Shown: positions 45,166 through 57,740, counted from the stretch's first letter. The stretch: DNA of 64,000 nt from Chrysemys picta bellii (GCF_011386835.1 NC_088800.1:58991439-59055438), one strand, 5' to 3'. Made by a program: numbers and translations. The notes: a model not told the origin generated them from the sequence alone.

Positions 45166-45940
45166 AGATCGGGGAGTGTGGGGGAGTGGCAAAAAGGTGG
45201 TGGTACTCTTCCAAGCTTCACCCACAAAATAAGTTTCACCCTCATGAGATGCCACTTGCAATACATGGTGTAGATGTTCAGAATATGATCAGGCATGTTC
45301 TCTTGGCTCCTTGGGCTGAGTTCCCCTTCACTGGGATCCAGATAGACCTCTGGCACATCTGACCTCAATTGGGTATTGTGCAGATCATTATATTAAAGAC
45401 TGATATGCACTCCGATATGGGTCATAATAAGAACCTAAGATTCAGTTTTTTTAACTGCCCACTGAGTCTGCCAAGAAGATTTCTAGTTGTAGTGGTGATT
45501 TTTGTAATGTAGATGTCAGTCAATTGGGAATCCTCTGAGCGTCTTAGTTGCTGTTGTAGCTGGGAGAGGAAATAATAAAAACACTGTATAAATTTTATTT
45601 CCATTATATTTCTGACCAGTTGTAAAAAGAGAAATAATGGAAGTGTATTAAGAACTAGTCCTCATAAATTTTCCAGCCTACAAAGTGTCAGATAAGCTTC
45701 CAAATGTTTGTGCTTTTCCAAATAGAGCCTTTAAATAATGTATAATTGTGGTAATATGCATGGTCCTAGCCATTAAAATAAATCACACTTCTCCTTGTTA
45801 TTTGTTTATTTGGTGTTGCCTTCTGCTGTGGAATGAGGTGATCATAGTCACCCCTTCCAATGGAATGGAAAATAGTGGGTTGTGGTAGAGCTGCCATCAG
45901 TAGCTCCTGCAGAAAGTCACCTGATTCTTCATGAAGAGGT

Positions 45941-45960
45941 GTGTGTGTGTGTGTGACAGA

Positions 45961-45992
<32 letters not shown>
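45941..45992. repeat. (GT)n-(AC)n inverted microsatellite
   Basis: gtgtgtgtgtgtgtg, a ~14-base spacer, then a longer AC run, forming a potential hairpin. Confidence 0.85.
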
Positions 45993-45993
<1 letters not shown>

Positions 45994-47329
45994 TTACTTA
46001 CTTCCCAATGGACTTACCATAGTACTCTATCCCAGTGGTATATTTAGTGACAGTTCAGAAGAATTCAAATGCAAATTAATCTCCAGTATTGTTTGTCAGT
46101 TGCATGATGCTTATGTGAAATGAAGCCTGAATAGAGCATGAGGTACTGAAACGAAAGCTGATCACTGCAGCTCTTAAACATGTTTGTCTTCAGACATATC
46201 CTCAAATCAGGTTTTTTCTGCCAGGTGGCAGTAATTTTGTCACTCCCCGTCTGTCCCGTTGGCTCAATGAACGTTAACTTATTTCCTTTATCTGACTTGG
46301 AGTAGAAGAGTATTTGCCTTACATTGTTTTAAATGAGATTGCCATGTTCAGCAATTTCTCTCAGAACATTCCACTAAACGTTTTGACTTGGAGGAAGAAG
46401 AGGAAAAGTAAATGACATGAAAAACAAGCTCTTAATCCTTATTTAAAGTCTTAGTGATTAGTGTTCATGTAGTGTAATGACTTGCTGCATAACAAGTTTG
46501 TTTTCTGCTGTTCTGACTTGAAGAATTGCTCAGATGGTTTGTGTGTTGGTTTTGATTTTTGTTTTTTTGAGACAACATTTTACAAGCTATTAAAGTCTAC
46601 GGACTGCTTTATTCTGTAATTAGTAGTAGCATATCGGGCTACTAGTGTTTAATACTGAAATAGAGAATTTGAAAAGGGGACATACATGCATATTAGCCAG
46701 TATTTTTAAATACCCCAAACCATTTTTTTGGGAAAAAAATGGCTTTTACATGTTGCTGATTTTAATATAGGGCTGGATCCAATGCCCTTTGACTCCTATG
46801 GGGATTTTCATTCCTTTGACTTCAGTGGGCACTGGATGGGGTCCGTAATGCTTGGCACTTTCTGTGGCTGTCTGAGTTTGTATGAAAGTCCAGGTGCTAC
46901 TGTGCATCAATAAGTATTGGTGTTGGCTTAGATGCAAAACATACATTTTGGCCTACATCTCATTAAAATCGACAAACATCCCAAATGATGGTAAGTTTGA
47001 CTGAAGCCTGGATGGTTAAATTTGTCAAAAGTATTTCATTCCACACTATTAAGTTTGGTGAATGGTGGCCCTTTGGGCTATTGCATTTATTACAGTAAAA
47101 TGCACTGTTTGCACAAATGAATAGTTGATTAAAAACAGTAGTTCATGGCTTTCTTGGGTATGTGTGCTGATTTACAGTAAAAGGCATGAATTACTTTTTA
47201 TCTGATATATAATGCTCTTTTTCCCCTCCCTCCCTCAAACTTTAGTCTAAAATAGCCAAGATCCTTTGACCTTCAGGGTATAGTGCAGGATGCATCTATT
47301 GATATTGACTACTCTTACAACATTTGATG

Positions 47330-47523
47330 TTGATTTTAAATCCCAGGATCTGGGAGTCATGTTATGTGAGAAGCTCAGCTTTGGGCTTAAAAAAAAATTC
47401 TAGCCCTCACAATTATGGAGAGAAGCTTGAAAATGTGACTCCTAAAAGATTATATTAAAAAAAAAAAACACCCTTAAAATCTCATGGTTTTTAAAACCAC
47501 TTCATGATATTTTGGAGCCTGAC
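47330..47523. repeat. Dispersed repeat truncated by an LTR
   Basis: The text cttaaaatctcatggttttt and catgatattttggagcctgac belongs to a repeat with alternating catgattttt motifs. The LTR begins directly after it. Confidence 0.35.
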
Positions 47524-49163
47524 TGTGACCAACTGTAAGCCTGTATTTGCACATTGCACCCCATTGTAAGAATTTTTGTGCAAAGTATGCCTTGTGAGGG
47601 CTCATTTGAAAACTCATAATTTGGTGATCATTATTGTCCTGGTAAAATATATGTGGCAATATTGTTAAAGTTGTAAGATTCCACTGTATGGTGTTACTAA
47701 AAGATGATCCAAGTCTAGGGAGTGGTCAAACCAGTCCCTCCCAGACAAAGGACAAGCTGACACTACAGTCACATGTAAAGAGCAGTTGATGGCCCATTTG
47801 AGTTTAAGTGGCTATTGTCAAGGAGTTGGAGACAAGACCTTGCACCCTTGGCTTCCTGTGGAGTTTATTTAGGTTTATTTAGATGACAGAACCACAGTCC
47901 AAGACAGGTCTTGCAGGTACAGACAACAGGACCACCCCCCTCTGGTCAATCTTGGGGGAAGAGACGGCAGGGAGGCCAGAGCCCCATCTGGGCTCCCCTC
48001 CATTTTCCCAGCCAGCTCCAAAGTGACACTCTTCAGCCTCTCCTCTTGTCTATGTCTCTTTCCTGGGCTAGGAGGCCACCTGATCTCTTTGTTCTCCAAC
48101 ACCTTCAGTTGCAGGGGAGGGGCCCAGGCCATCAATTACCAGGAGACAGAGTGTCAGCCATTCCTCTGTGCAGACCCTTGGACACCCCTGCCGTCTAGGA
48201 CTCTGCAACAATCGCACACCCTTATCTCACCACCTAGATACTTAAGAAATGCATAGGGGAAACTGAGGCACACACACAGTATTCAGAGAAAACATTAAGA
48301 ACATTCCTACTTCATCACAGCTATCCATTGGCAGGAAATGGGACATAGGTGAAATATCTATATCTTAGCAAAGAAACGGCATGGCGTTCCCATCCACACA
48401 GTGTGCCTGTTGCCATATTCCCAACTGGAGATGCTTCTCAAAGGAGGGAGAAGACTATAAAAAGGAAGGGCAGACACCCCAAATGATTTCTTCCCCCCCC
48501 TTTCTCTCTTTGTAATCCATAGCATTCAAGTCACCTGAAGAACAAAATAAGCAGCATTGAACAGGGTAAGGGGGATCCTGAATGAGAAAAGTTCAGCCAG
48601 TAAAACTGCTGAAACATGTGGTGAGAGAAACTTTGCTTTGAATTTACCCAAGTTATTAAGTTAGGCATTAGTTGTGTTTTACCTTTATTTTTCTTGTAAG
48701 CAATTCTGACTTTTATGCCTTATTACTTATATTCACTTAAAATATCTCTTTGTAGTTAATAAACTTATTTTACTGTTTTATCTAATCCAGCGTGTTTGAA
48801 TTGAAGTGTTTGGGAAACTCTAGTTGGAATAACAGGATGTGTGCCTATCATTTCTATTAATAAAATGCTGGATTTTATGAGCTTGTATTATCCAGGACAG
48901 GGCCGGGCAGTACAAGACACAAATTACTGGAAGAAGACTGGGAATGGGAGTGTTGGGATACACCCTGCAGTGTAATTCAGGCTAATGAAAGCCTGAGTGT
49001 TACTAGCAGTTTGTAAGTGCACACAGACATAGTTGGGAGAGACTTGCATACTAGAAGTTGTCTGTGAGCAGTCCAGGAGTGGAAGAAACAATGGCAAAAC
49101 AGAGTAAAGGGCATCCCACGTTAGAGGGCAGGGGTGACATAGCTACTCACTAGTCTAGATTGT
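47524..49163 (+). repeat. Long LTR, interrupted by a second LTR; 3' boundary uncertain
   Basis: It starts tgtgaccaactg. tataaaaa is at 48456-48463 and AATAAA at 48758-48763, the spacing expected of an LTR promoter and polyadenylation signal. The copy is split at 47857-48319. The 3' end near ggggtgaca (49139) or a little further lacks a matching duplication, so it may be truncated. No coding region adjoins. Confidence 0.6.
47857..48319 (-). repeat. Solo LTR-like insertion, minus strand
   Basis: Minus strand starts tgtgatgaagtaggaatg and ends aaataaactccaca (TGTG...CACA), with AATAAA motifs near its end. It interrupts the surrounding LTR. The flanking bases (gcttcc / gctatcc) do not give a clean duplication. 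Confidence 0.6.
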
Positions 49164-49365
49164 ACTGTGTGGACAAGACTGGAAGTCTTATTTTTTGACA
49201 CCAGTACCAATTCTATCAGCACATATCTTTTCCAATCCGCCTTCAGTCCAAGTTTCCCCATTCAGACTAGTATCTCTATTTGTGTTCACTCAAAATGAGT
49301 TCCAAGAACATTCCTGGGTGCAAACAGCATCTACTCTTTAAAACTGTGGCTCACAGGTATGTCCT

Positions 49366-50569
49366 TGTGACGTTGTGCAGTCTATATGGTTTTATAAAAA
49401 CTTGATAATAAGTCAATATAATGTAACTGGGATAGTTTTAGAGAAAATATGGTAATAATTGACTATAACGTAACTGGGATATGCTTCATGCAAAAGGTCT
49501 CTTGTAAGGTATTACAAAGCTTATAATCTACTGAGTATGATCATCTGATTTGTATAAATGTACCACTCTTGTATCTAAAACTAGAAATATAAAATGTAAC
49601 TGAGGGCCTATTGTAATTATGTGAAGTGTGGGCCATTAATGATGATTTGGAATCTTGATGACTCCCATTAACAAGGACCATTGTCTGCAGATGGTTGTGT
49701 TTACCTGTTAGTCTTCCTGTATATGTGTGTGCTGGCAAGTGGGCAATGAAGTCTTGCAGTGACATGTGATCATGTCACCTGAACTGGAATCCATCTTTAA
49801 CCTGATGCTTTTCCAGTGAGGGGGGGTGGAAACCCAGAGGGACAAAGGGTTTCCACCTTATGCAAAAGATATATATATATAAAGGGGTAGAACAGAACAA
49901 AGTGGAGAGAGGAGCCATCATGAAGAATCCCCTAGCTATCACCTGAGCTGCAACAAGAGCTGTACCAGGGGAAAGAATTGTGCCCAGGCCTGGAAGGTGT
50001 CCAGTCTGAGAAAAACTTACTGAAGCATCTCTGAGGGTGAGATTATCTGTATTTAGCTTGATTAGACATAGATTTGCGCATTTTATTTTATTTTGCTTGG
50101 TGACTTACTTTGTTCTGTCTGTTACTACTTGGAACCACTTAAATCCTATTTTCTGTATTTAATAAAATCACTTTTTATTTAGTAATTTACTCAGAGCATG
50201 TATTAATACCTGGGGGAGCAAACAACTGTGCATCTCTCTCTCTGTGTTACAGAGGGCGAACAATTTCTGGGTTTGCCCTGCATAAGCTTTATGCAGGGTA
50301 AAACGGATTTATTTGGGTTTAGACCCCATTGGGAGTTGGGCATCTGAGTGCTAGAGACAAGCACACTTCTGTGAGCTGTTTTCAGGTAAACTTGCAGCTT
50401 TGGGACAAGTGATTCAGACCCAGGGTCTGTGTTGCAGCAGATGGGAGTGTCTGGCTCAGCAAGACAGGGTGCTGGAGTCCTGAGCTGGCAGGGAAAACAG
50501 GAGCAGAGGTAGTCTTTTGCACATCAGGTGGCAGCTCACAAGGGGGTTTCTGTGATCCAACCCGTCACA
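49366..50569 (+). repeat. Solo LTR, 1.2 kb, perfect 5-bp target duplication
   Basis: It begins tgtgacgttgtgcag and ends aacccgtcaca, an inverted TGTGACG/CGTCACA. gtcct flanks it at 49361-49365 and 50570-50574. tatatataaa (ending 49883) and AATAAA at 50161-50166 mark promoter and polyadenylation site. There is no internal region. It is of the long-LTR endogenous-retrovirus type; family not determined. Confidence 0.88.
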
Positions 50570-50643
50570 GTCCTCTCTTGTGTAAAAGACCTTTTATGAT
50601 TAATTGAACTATTCCTCCTCTTCAAAGAGGCTGGTATCATCAT

Positions 50644-51135
50644 CGCCATCCCTAACAGGGTGCGGGACCCAGGACAAAGGCGCTGAGTTTCTAATCTGCT
50701 GGGGGATGCTCCCTCCAGCTCCGCCCAGGCCCTGCCCCCACTCCACCCCTTCTCCCTAGGCCCCACCCCTGCCCTGCTTCTTCCTGCCCCCACCTCTTCC
50801 CTGCCCAGTTCCACCACCTCCCCCGAGCGTGCTGTGCCCTCGCTCCTATTTCCCCCCCCTCCCCAGTGCCTCCTGACACTGTGACCGGTGGTAGGTGCTG
50901 AGAGGGAGTGGGAAGCGCTGATCGGCCGGGCCCACTGGTGGGCAGGAGGCACTAGGGGGAGGGGGAGGTTCTGGTAGGGGGGCTCTTCCTTGCCCTCCCC
51001 CACCGCTGCTTGCCTCCCCGTTCGCTAGCTCACCTCCCCATCCTCCTCCTCATGATTTTATTGAAGTGTGGGGCCTCCCAAAGTGTGGGGCCTGGGACGG
51101 TTGCCCCGATTCGCCATACCCAAGGGATGGCTCTG
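50644..51135. mobile_element. hAT-type non-autonomous transposon
   Basis: Left gccatcccta and inverted right gccatccctt match. atcatcat flanks it at 50636-50643 and 51136-51143, an intact 8-bp duplication (itself a simple sequence, so slightly weaker evidence). The interior is C-rich with ccccgattcgcc near the right end. Confidence 0.7.
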
Positions 51136-51143
51136 ATCATCAT

Positions 51144-51765
51144 GTCTTATCATTTATGTATATACTGTCTAAGCTGCATAGTATGTAACAACATTAGAGG
51201 AACAAGGATTCTGCCCTGTTCTGCCACACCTCAAGACTGTACAGGCTTGTGTAGGTTAGGCAAAATACCTAATGTAATTACTCCACTCATTCATGCAAGA
51301 CCGAGATCGTTTCCCAAATTAGAGGTGACTTGTTATGTGAGACAGTTTATCTTAATAGCTCATTTTTCATGAGGTGTCAAAGATAACTACTTTATTTTTT
51401 CCCCCTGAACTATATATAATTAGAAGTTGGCAACACTTGCTGAGCAAGGAACTGGCTCCCATTTGAGAATTGTTCACGAAGTCAAACTTTGAGTTTTAAA
51501 GAGTTATGATACTTTGTGGGGGAAAAAGTTGCTGATGTTCAGCAAAATGATGACTGCTAATATTTTAACTGCCAACGCAGTATCCAGGATGTAGGGCATT
51601 CTCAAAGTTGTTTGTAAAGACAGACAGACTGTGCTACTAAATGGAAAAAAATGTAAAGGGTGTCCATTTGGCCATAGGTGTGAGATTAGGGCTAGGAGTG
51701 TATGAATGCGTGAAAAAGTTTGAGTCAAATTAAAAAATAAAGCATGGAATTTTAATGATAAACAT

Positions 51766-51838
<73 letters not shown>

Positions 51839-52940
51839 CATTATATAATTATTATGCATTTAACTTTCAAGTACATTTTCCCACTACATTTTCTTGTTTT
51901 GGTGGGGAAAGAAAAATAGAACTTCCAACATATCATGAAAGTGTTGGGATTGAAAAATCTTGGCTGTGACTTGAAAACTCGTCCAGATGAAACAACACAA
52001 GGATTTGCAAAGCAAAGTGATTTGGAAAACCATGCAGATATAAGGATGTTTGGATATCCAAATGTTTTGATATTTGTACATCACAAAGTAAAATGTAGGT
52101 CAGAAATCATACACACGCTTTTAAAATGATGTAGAAGAGATATGTAGTTTAATGGGATAGGAATTCCTAGTTTGAATGACCATCTGAACTAACTTGGAAA
52201 AGACCCTGTTTGGAGTGGAGAATAAACAAAGATAATGAAAAGCAGACACTTCTTGCTTGGATATGTGGTTACTGCAGTAAAACAATGCACTATTGTAATG
52301 CAGATTATTTTGCACTTTCTCATTTTTAGATTACATAGATTATGGATTATTCAGATTTGACTATCACTTGAGCACTAAATTAGCTATTTGTATATACACA
52401 ATATATACCTGTTAAATTAAGGCAAGGGTATGGCTGGGGATGTTCTCTTGCTGTTCAGGCTGTAACAGGTTGGATGTTTGTCTTAAGTAACCCTCATCCC
52501 TATTACCAGGCATTTTTCCAGCAGGGAAAGGCTTGAGTCTGTTGACTTAGTGGTATGGCTGCCTTGGTAATCCATCTGGATATAAGGCAGGTGGCAATGG
52601 GCCAAAGATTGAGAGAGTGAGATGTGATTTAGGACAGATGAGTTTACAAAGCAGGAACCCTCAGTGCAGCATAGTAAAGGGAGGAAGTCTGAAGTTGGAG
52701 TAAGGTAACAACAAGGACAGGCAGGGTGAGAAAGATTTTTGGCATTGCTGGTTCCAGTGGTATTTTCCTATTGTAAATACAGGGAATATATGTGGAACTG
52801 GTAATATTTCTAAAATGGGAATGCACATTTTCAGTGTATTAACAGTATTTATGTTGTAATTACAGTGATGTAGCTACCCATCCAGTCCTGTAGGTTTTAG
52901 TAGTAACTGCTAAGTGCTGAAGACTGAAATGTTATTGCCT
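51144..52940. other. No recognisable gene; contains a long CA microsatellite
   Basis: AT-rich, only short frames. (CA)n at 51771-51836. Confidence 0.5.
51771..51836. repeat. (AC)n microsatellite, ~33 units
   Basis: Uninterrupted AC run, the longest simple repeat here. Confidence 0.97.
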
Positions 52941-54615
52941 CGGCCATGCTGTTCAGGCTTCTCAGTGCTTCTGTTTTTGGAGCTCCGGTGTTATCAGTAC
53001 AACAGCAGATAACACAATCTGATAATCAGCAGATCTCAATGTTAGTCCTAAAGAAGGACCATAGGCATGGTTTGGTGACAAAGGCCCTCAGCCAGATTTA
53101 TTGCCCTCAAGGCACAGTCCTAGTACCCTGGCTCTGTGGTTACAGGTACGCTAACACATGCGTGCCCAGTAGCAAGGAACATCTCAGTCAGCAGTGGGAG
53201 TCTCTGCTGTCCCCTTGGCCACACAAAGGGTTAAGGCAGGGTACCCCAACGTTTATAGCCTGAGACAAATGGTATGAACAACTTACATACCACCTTATGT
53301 GTTTTATGACATCTATTTATTACCTCCCCTTGTTCCTGATATCTCAGACAAAACATTCCTATTCATTATTCTGTCAAATCTTATCTTCTTCTAGATTGGG
53401 GTGTATCTGTACTAGCCTTCTGAAATGTATTTACGTAAATATCTAGTGTTTTATTATTTTGCCAAGGCCAGGCTAGGGTTGCCAGGTGTCTGGTTTTCAA
53501 CTGGAACGCCCACTCGAAAAGGGATGCTGGCGGCTCCAGTCAGCACTGCTGGGCCGTTAAAAGTCCGGTTGGCAGTGCTGGTGTCTAAGGCAAGCTACTC
53601 CCTATGTGTCCTGGCACTGCGGTGCACCCTGGAAGCAGGTCCAGCTCCTAGGCAGGGGGGCCACGGGGCTCCGCACGCTGCCCCTGCCCCAAGCACAGAC
53701 TCTGCACTTCCATTGGCCGGGAACCATGGCCAATGGGAGCTGGGAGGGTGATGCCTGTGGGCAAGAGCAGCACGGAGCCTCCTGTCCCATCACCCCCTCT
53801 CCTGCCTTGTAGCTGGACCTGCTGGCTGCTTCCGGGGCACAGCGCAGTGCCAGGACAAGCAGGGAACCTGCCTTAGCCCCGCTGACTGGGAGCCACCTGA
53901 GGTAAGCCCGTTCCCCAACTCCCTGTCGCAGCCCTAAGCCCCCCCAAACCCAGAGCCCACTCCTGCACCCCAAATCCCTCATCCCCCGGCCCCAGCCCAG
54001 AGCCCACCCCCTCAGGCAGAGCCCTCACCTCCTTGCACCCCAAACCCCTGCCCCACCCCTGATCCCCCTCCCGCACACAGAATCCCTCGGCCACACACCC
54101 AGCCTGGAGCCTCCTCCTGCACCCCAAACCTCTCATCCCTGGCCCCACCTCAGAGCCTGCACCCCCAGACAGAGCCTTCACCCCCTTGCACCTCAACCCC
54201 CAGCCCCATCCCTGATCCCCCTCCTGCACACAGAATCCCTCGGCCACACCCCCCAGCCTGGAGCCCCCTCCTGCAACCCAAACCTCTCATCCCCGGCCCC
54301 ACCCCTGAGCCAACACCCCCAGTCCCTTGCCTCAACCCACAGCCCCTTTCCACATTCCAAATCCCTCAGCCTCACCCTCCAGCCTGGAGCTCCCTTCTGT
54401 ACCCCAAACCCCTCATCTCCAACCCCACCCCAGAGCCCACACCCCCAGCCAGAGCCCTAACCCCCTCCTGCACCCCAGTCGCCTGAAAATGAGTGAGGGT
54501 GGGGGGGAACGTAGTAAATGGGAGGCAGGGCCTCAGGGAAGGGGCAGGGCTAGGTTGTTCGGTTTTGTGTGATTAGAAAGTTGGCAACCCTAGGCCAGGC
54601 CTACTCGTGTTCACA
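52940..54615 (-). repeat. Candidate antisense LTR split by a hAT-type copy
   Basis: On the minus strand tataaa (53252-53257) is followed about 155 bp downstream by AATAAA (53097-53102), LTR-like. A minus-strand tgtgaac at 54615 could be the 5' end. The other boundary is unclear. Two parts are separated by 53474-54592. Confidence 0.35.
53474..54592 (-). mobile_element. hAT-type non-autonomous transposon, copy 2 of the 38202 family, perfect 8-bp duplication
   Basis: Ends tagggttgcca and, inverted, tagggttgccaac. ggccaggc flanks it at 53466-53473 and 54593-54600. The right half inverted (cccaccctcactcatttt, then ggctctgg arrays) matches the left half of 38202-39060. Open frames are array translations. 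Confidence 0.92.
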
Positions 54616-54660
54616 GCCTTTGGTTCAGGCCTCAGTGCTTGCGCCAGGCCCAGTCCTCCA

Positions 54661-54680
54661 GGCGCGCGCGCGCTCTCTCT
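54661..54680. repeat. Short (GC)n-(CT)n tract
   Basis: gcgcgcgcgcgctctctct, a potential Z-DNA former. Confidence 0.8.
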
Positions 54681-54956
54681 ATTACAACTGCAGTTATCAA
54701 AAAGCATAACTACATAATATCACTGTATTATAAAGTGTAACCAAAGCATGAAAGTTAGTAAAACATAAATGTGTGGACTCCATGGTTGATATTTCTAAAG
54801 CCAACTACAAGATTTAATAGGGCTGTGTGGAGAAAGGTAATTCTATTTTGTGGGGGATTTTGAAATTTGGTTTCACTTTAATTTACAACAAAACCTCCAA
54901 ATTAAAAAATTCGTCATGAAAGGGAATCGAGCATCAGATCCTGGAATTCCTTGTGC

Positions 54957-55076
54957 CACCGGGATTGCCAATCCACTAGGATTGTCCTGGAGTCTCCAGG
55001 AATTAAAGATTAATCTTTAATTAAACGTTATGTGATTAAACCTCCAGGAATACGTACAACTAAAATTGGCAGCCCT
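54957..55076. mobile_element. Small hAT-like element, same family as 21768-21880
   Basis: gggattgccaatcca ... ctccaggaattaaagatta ... aaaattggcagccct. It lies inside a degraded MITE-like pair (54826-54930 and 55258-55340 share tttgaaattt/aaaatt and ccagctct text). Confidence 0.6.
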
Positions 55077-57179
55077 ACCTGGTGGGCTGCCCCAGAGTCT
55101 CAGATCCTGGAGGCACTGGGGTCTCCGACTCTGAAGCAGTCGGGTAAATTGACTGTTGAGGAGCTGACCAGGCAAGCTGGCAGCAATCCAGAAAGGTTTT
55201 GAAACCTGGCTGTCAAGCAGAGTTCTGTCAGACTCCACCTGCATTGCATCTGCAGTTTTTCAAAATTGAACTATCTCCACGAAAGAGTTCAATTCTAATG
55301 AAAAAATGTTTTGTTGGAATTTTTCTAACCAGCTCTAAAATTAAACCATATAACTTGCATTGAAACTAATAGTAGTTGTGTGGCTAAATCCACTTGTCTT
55401 TCAAAATCATGACCTTTACATGTAACCGCTACTATTAGTATTAATAAGAGGTATGCCTGCAAGAATGGCATGAATCAGCCTGATGCGACTTAGGTATAGG
55501 AAGCTTCTGTAAGTGTTTCTCTGAAGGTTATTGTATTTTAAGTGTAGAACCCAAGTAATTTAAAATGCATCATTTTAGTGTATTAAGTCCAGATTGTCTC
55601 CTTGATCTTTTGACATCTCTTAATTAATGCTTTTTGTGTTCTCATTCTTGTAAGCCCATTTTATGATTTCTCTAGGGAAGTGGATCACTGCAGAAATAAT
55701 TCTACTAAAATGAGCATTATCTTACTGAAATACGCAGCTTGGGGAGGTAGAAGGATATAAGTAACCCAGGGGAGGGAGAGACAAAAGCTAATTGGGTAAT
55801 GCCTACATAGCTAGCATACTATACACTACTCCAAGTTTTTCGTAAATTAATGGGAAAATGTTTTAAGTGATTGTGCTCGTTATAGTTTTTTGTTTTACAT
55901 CCACTCTCAATTAATCACTTATTTCAGCCTGAGAGATGCCATCAGGGTACATTCTGAACCTCCTCAGCCAACAGAGAAACTGCTTCAAATCTCCTTGGAG
56001 TGAAGACTTCTGAAATTACAGCATTTGGAATGCAGGTGTATGCTGTCCATAGCTGATGCAATCTATATGAGGAGGGAAATAGAGCCTGCAAAAGTCTTTA
56101 AAATCTATAAAGTGATTTGAAAGTAACCTTTATCTCTGTTTTTAATAAGTTGCTGAAACTCTAATACAGTCTAAGTAGAATCTATTTTTGTGTGTTTCAG
56201 TGGTTACAGGAACCCATTAACCTTTAAACAACAAGCAAATGCAAAATTAAAATCAGCAGAATGGGGGAGGGAGAGTGGGAGGCAGCATTCTAGAATGGTC
56301 TTGAAACCACTGAATCTCAAGTAAGCATGGGCAAATCAACTCTGATTTCAAATCAAAACCAACCAGAACCTGTGCTCAGAATTAAAATAGAGCCTGAACC
56401 CAACCTTTTCCAAACCTTTAAAAAGAAATTGGTTACTTTCCTCACTATTTGTAGTTTTCTGCATCACTCTTCGATTCCTGATTCCAGATGAGACCGAAAG
56501 AGGGAAGTGTCAAATGCCTGGAAAAGGAGGCTGTTGTATTCTGCATGAGGATTTGTTTAGAAATTCAAGCCTTTGGGGTCTTATTTGGTCATAATTGATA
56601 TTCTGAGCCTTGTAGGGTTTGCCCAGCATTGGTCACTACATGCAGTACCCAGTTTCTGATGCTAAATACAAGGTTCTGTGTCTGAGAATTATGAGTTTTT
56701 ACCCACACCTTAACAGTGTTTTTCCTCAAGACTTTCAGAAAAGTTGGCATAAACTCATTGTTACATAGAGGAATTTATTTACAATATTTAGTTATTTTTC
56801 TGCAGTGCATTTTTTAAAACGCTGGGTAAGATTTCAAAGAAGGGAATATGTGGAGTGAAAATAAAAGAATGCTGCAGGCTATCACCTTTTAGGGCTTATG
56901 AGGTAATTCAGGAATTTAGAATCTGATGCCTATGGTCGTTACCTGCTTTTGCTATCCCAGTAAAACCAGCGAGATATTTGTGTTAGTAAGAACTACTTGT
57001 GGTGTTAAAGGCTTACAGGATTGGGCCCTGTAATTTGAAGGTGTCCTTGCCATGGCTTTGTAACCCTGCATTAGGAGAGCAGAGGTCTGTTGTCCCCCTC
57101 TTGCAGCTGCTCTAGTCCAATTTAATTTCAGGTTTTAAACGCAGGTGTAATTTTCATATCAAATGCACTACAATGATTA

Positions 57180-57740
57180 GCATTTATACAGTATTTTTCA
57201 TCTTCAAAGTGCTGTGTAAACTTTTGACTAATCTTCACCACACCCCGTCATGTAAGAAAGAAATAGTTGTTGTAATACACATTTTACCCTTGGAGAAACT
57301 GGTGGAAAGAACTAAAAGTGCTCAGGATTAGAGCTGGTTGGGAATTTTTTGGCAAATGCTCTTCTCCCCTCCCTCCCTTCCCCCCCCTGCTGAAAAATGC
57401 AAATTTAATCAAAAACAGAATTGTTCATGAAACATTTTGACATTTTTAAATGAAAAGTTTCAAGTTGCTTTAGTTAAAACGACTTCGCATTTTGAAATTT
57501 TCATGCATTGCCACTTCAAAATGTTTTCTTTCAGTTTCAATTTTTTTTATTGACCTTAATCTTTTTTTTTCTTTAAATTATCAGTTCATGAAAATTTTCG
57601 AGACATTCTTTTTGTCCCAATTTGGAATGGGAACATTTTTTGATGTCTTGAACATTTTAATGGGATGGGGAAACTGTTTTTTGACCAGCTCTACTCAGCA
57701 CTACCCAGGAAGTCAAAGGTAGAGCAAAAAATAGCAATTA
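57180..57740. mobile_element. MIR-like SINE interrupted by a MITE
   Basis: 57180-57328 (tttacccttggagaaactgg etc.) and 57694-57740 (ctcagcactacccaggaagtc) together read as one core-SINE region. 55341-57179 has no recognised feature. Confidence 0.5.
57329..57693. mobile_element. hAT-type MITE with tagagctggt ends
   Basis: tagagctggttggga and, inverted, tagagctggtcaaaa match. Flanks ctcaggat (57321-57328) and ctcagcac (57694-57701) agree at 6 of 8. The interior is AT-rich with aaaattttc motifs in both orientations. Related decayed text lies at 62130-62560. Confidence 0.65.

Noticed and set aside
45941..46123. Frame encoding a Thr-His repeat
   Set aside because: Translation of an AC microsatellite.
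51771..51836. CA run as a possible CRISPR or tandem gene array
   Set aside because: Plain dinucleotide microsatellite without spacers. No CRISPR-like repeat-spacer pattern exists in the window.
53602..54375. Repetitive glycine-rich frames (GLRCKGV, GLGCRRGL) on the minus strand
   Set aside because: Translations of the GGGGT-type array of the hAT family; not a collagen-like or keratin-like gene.
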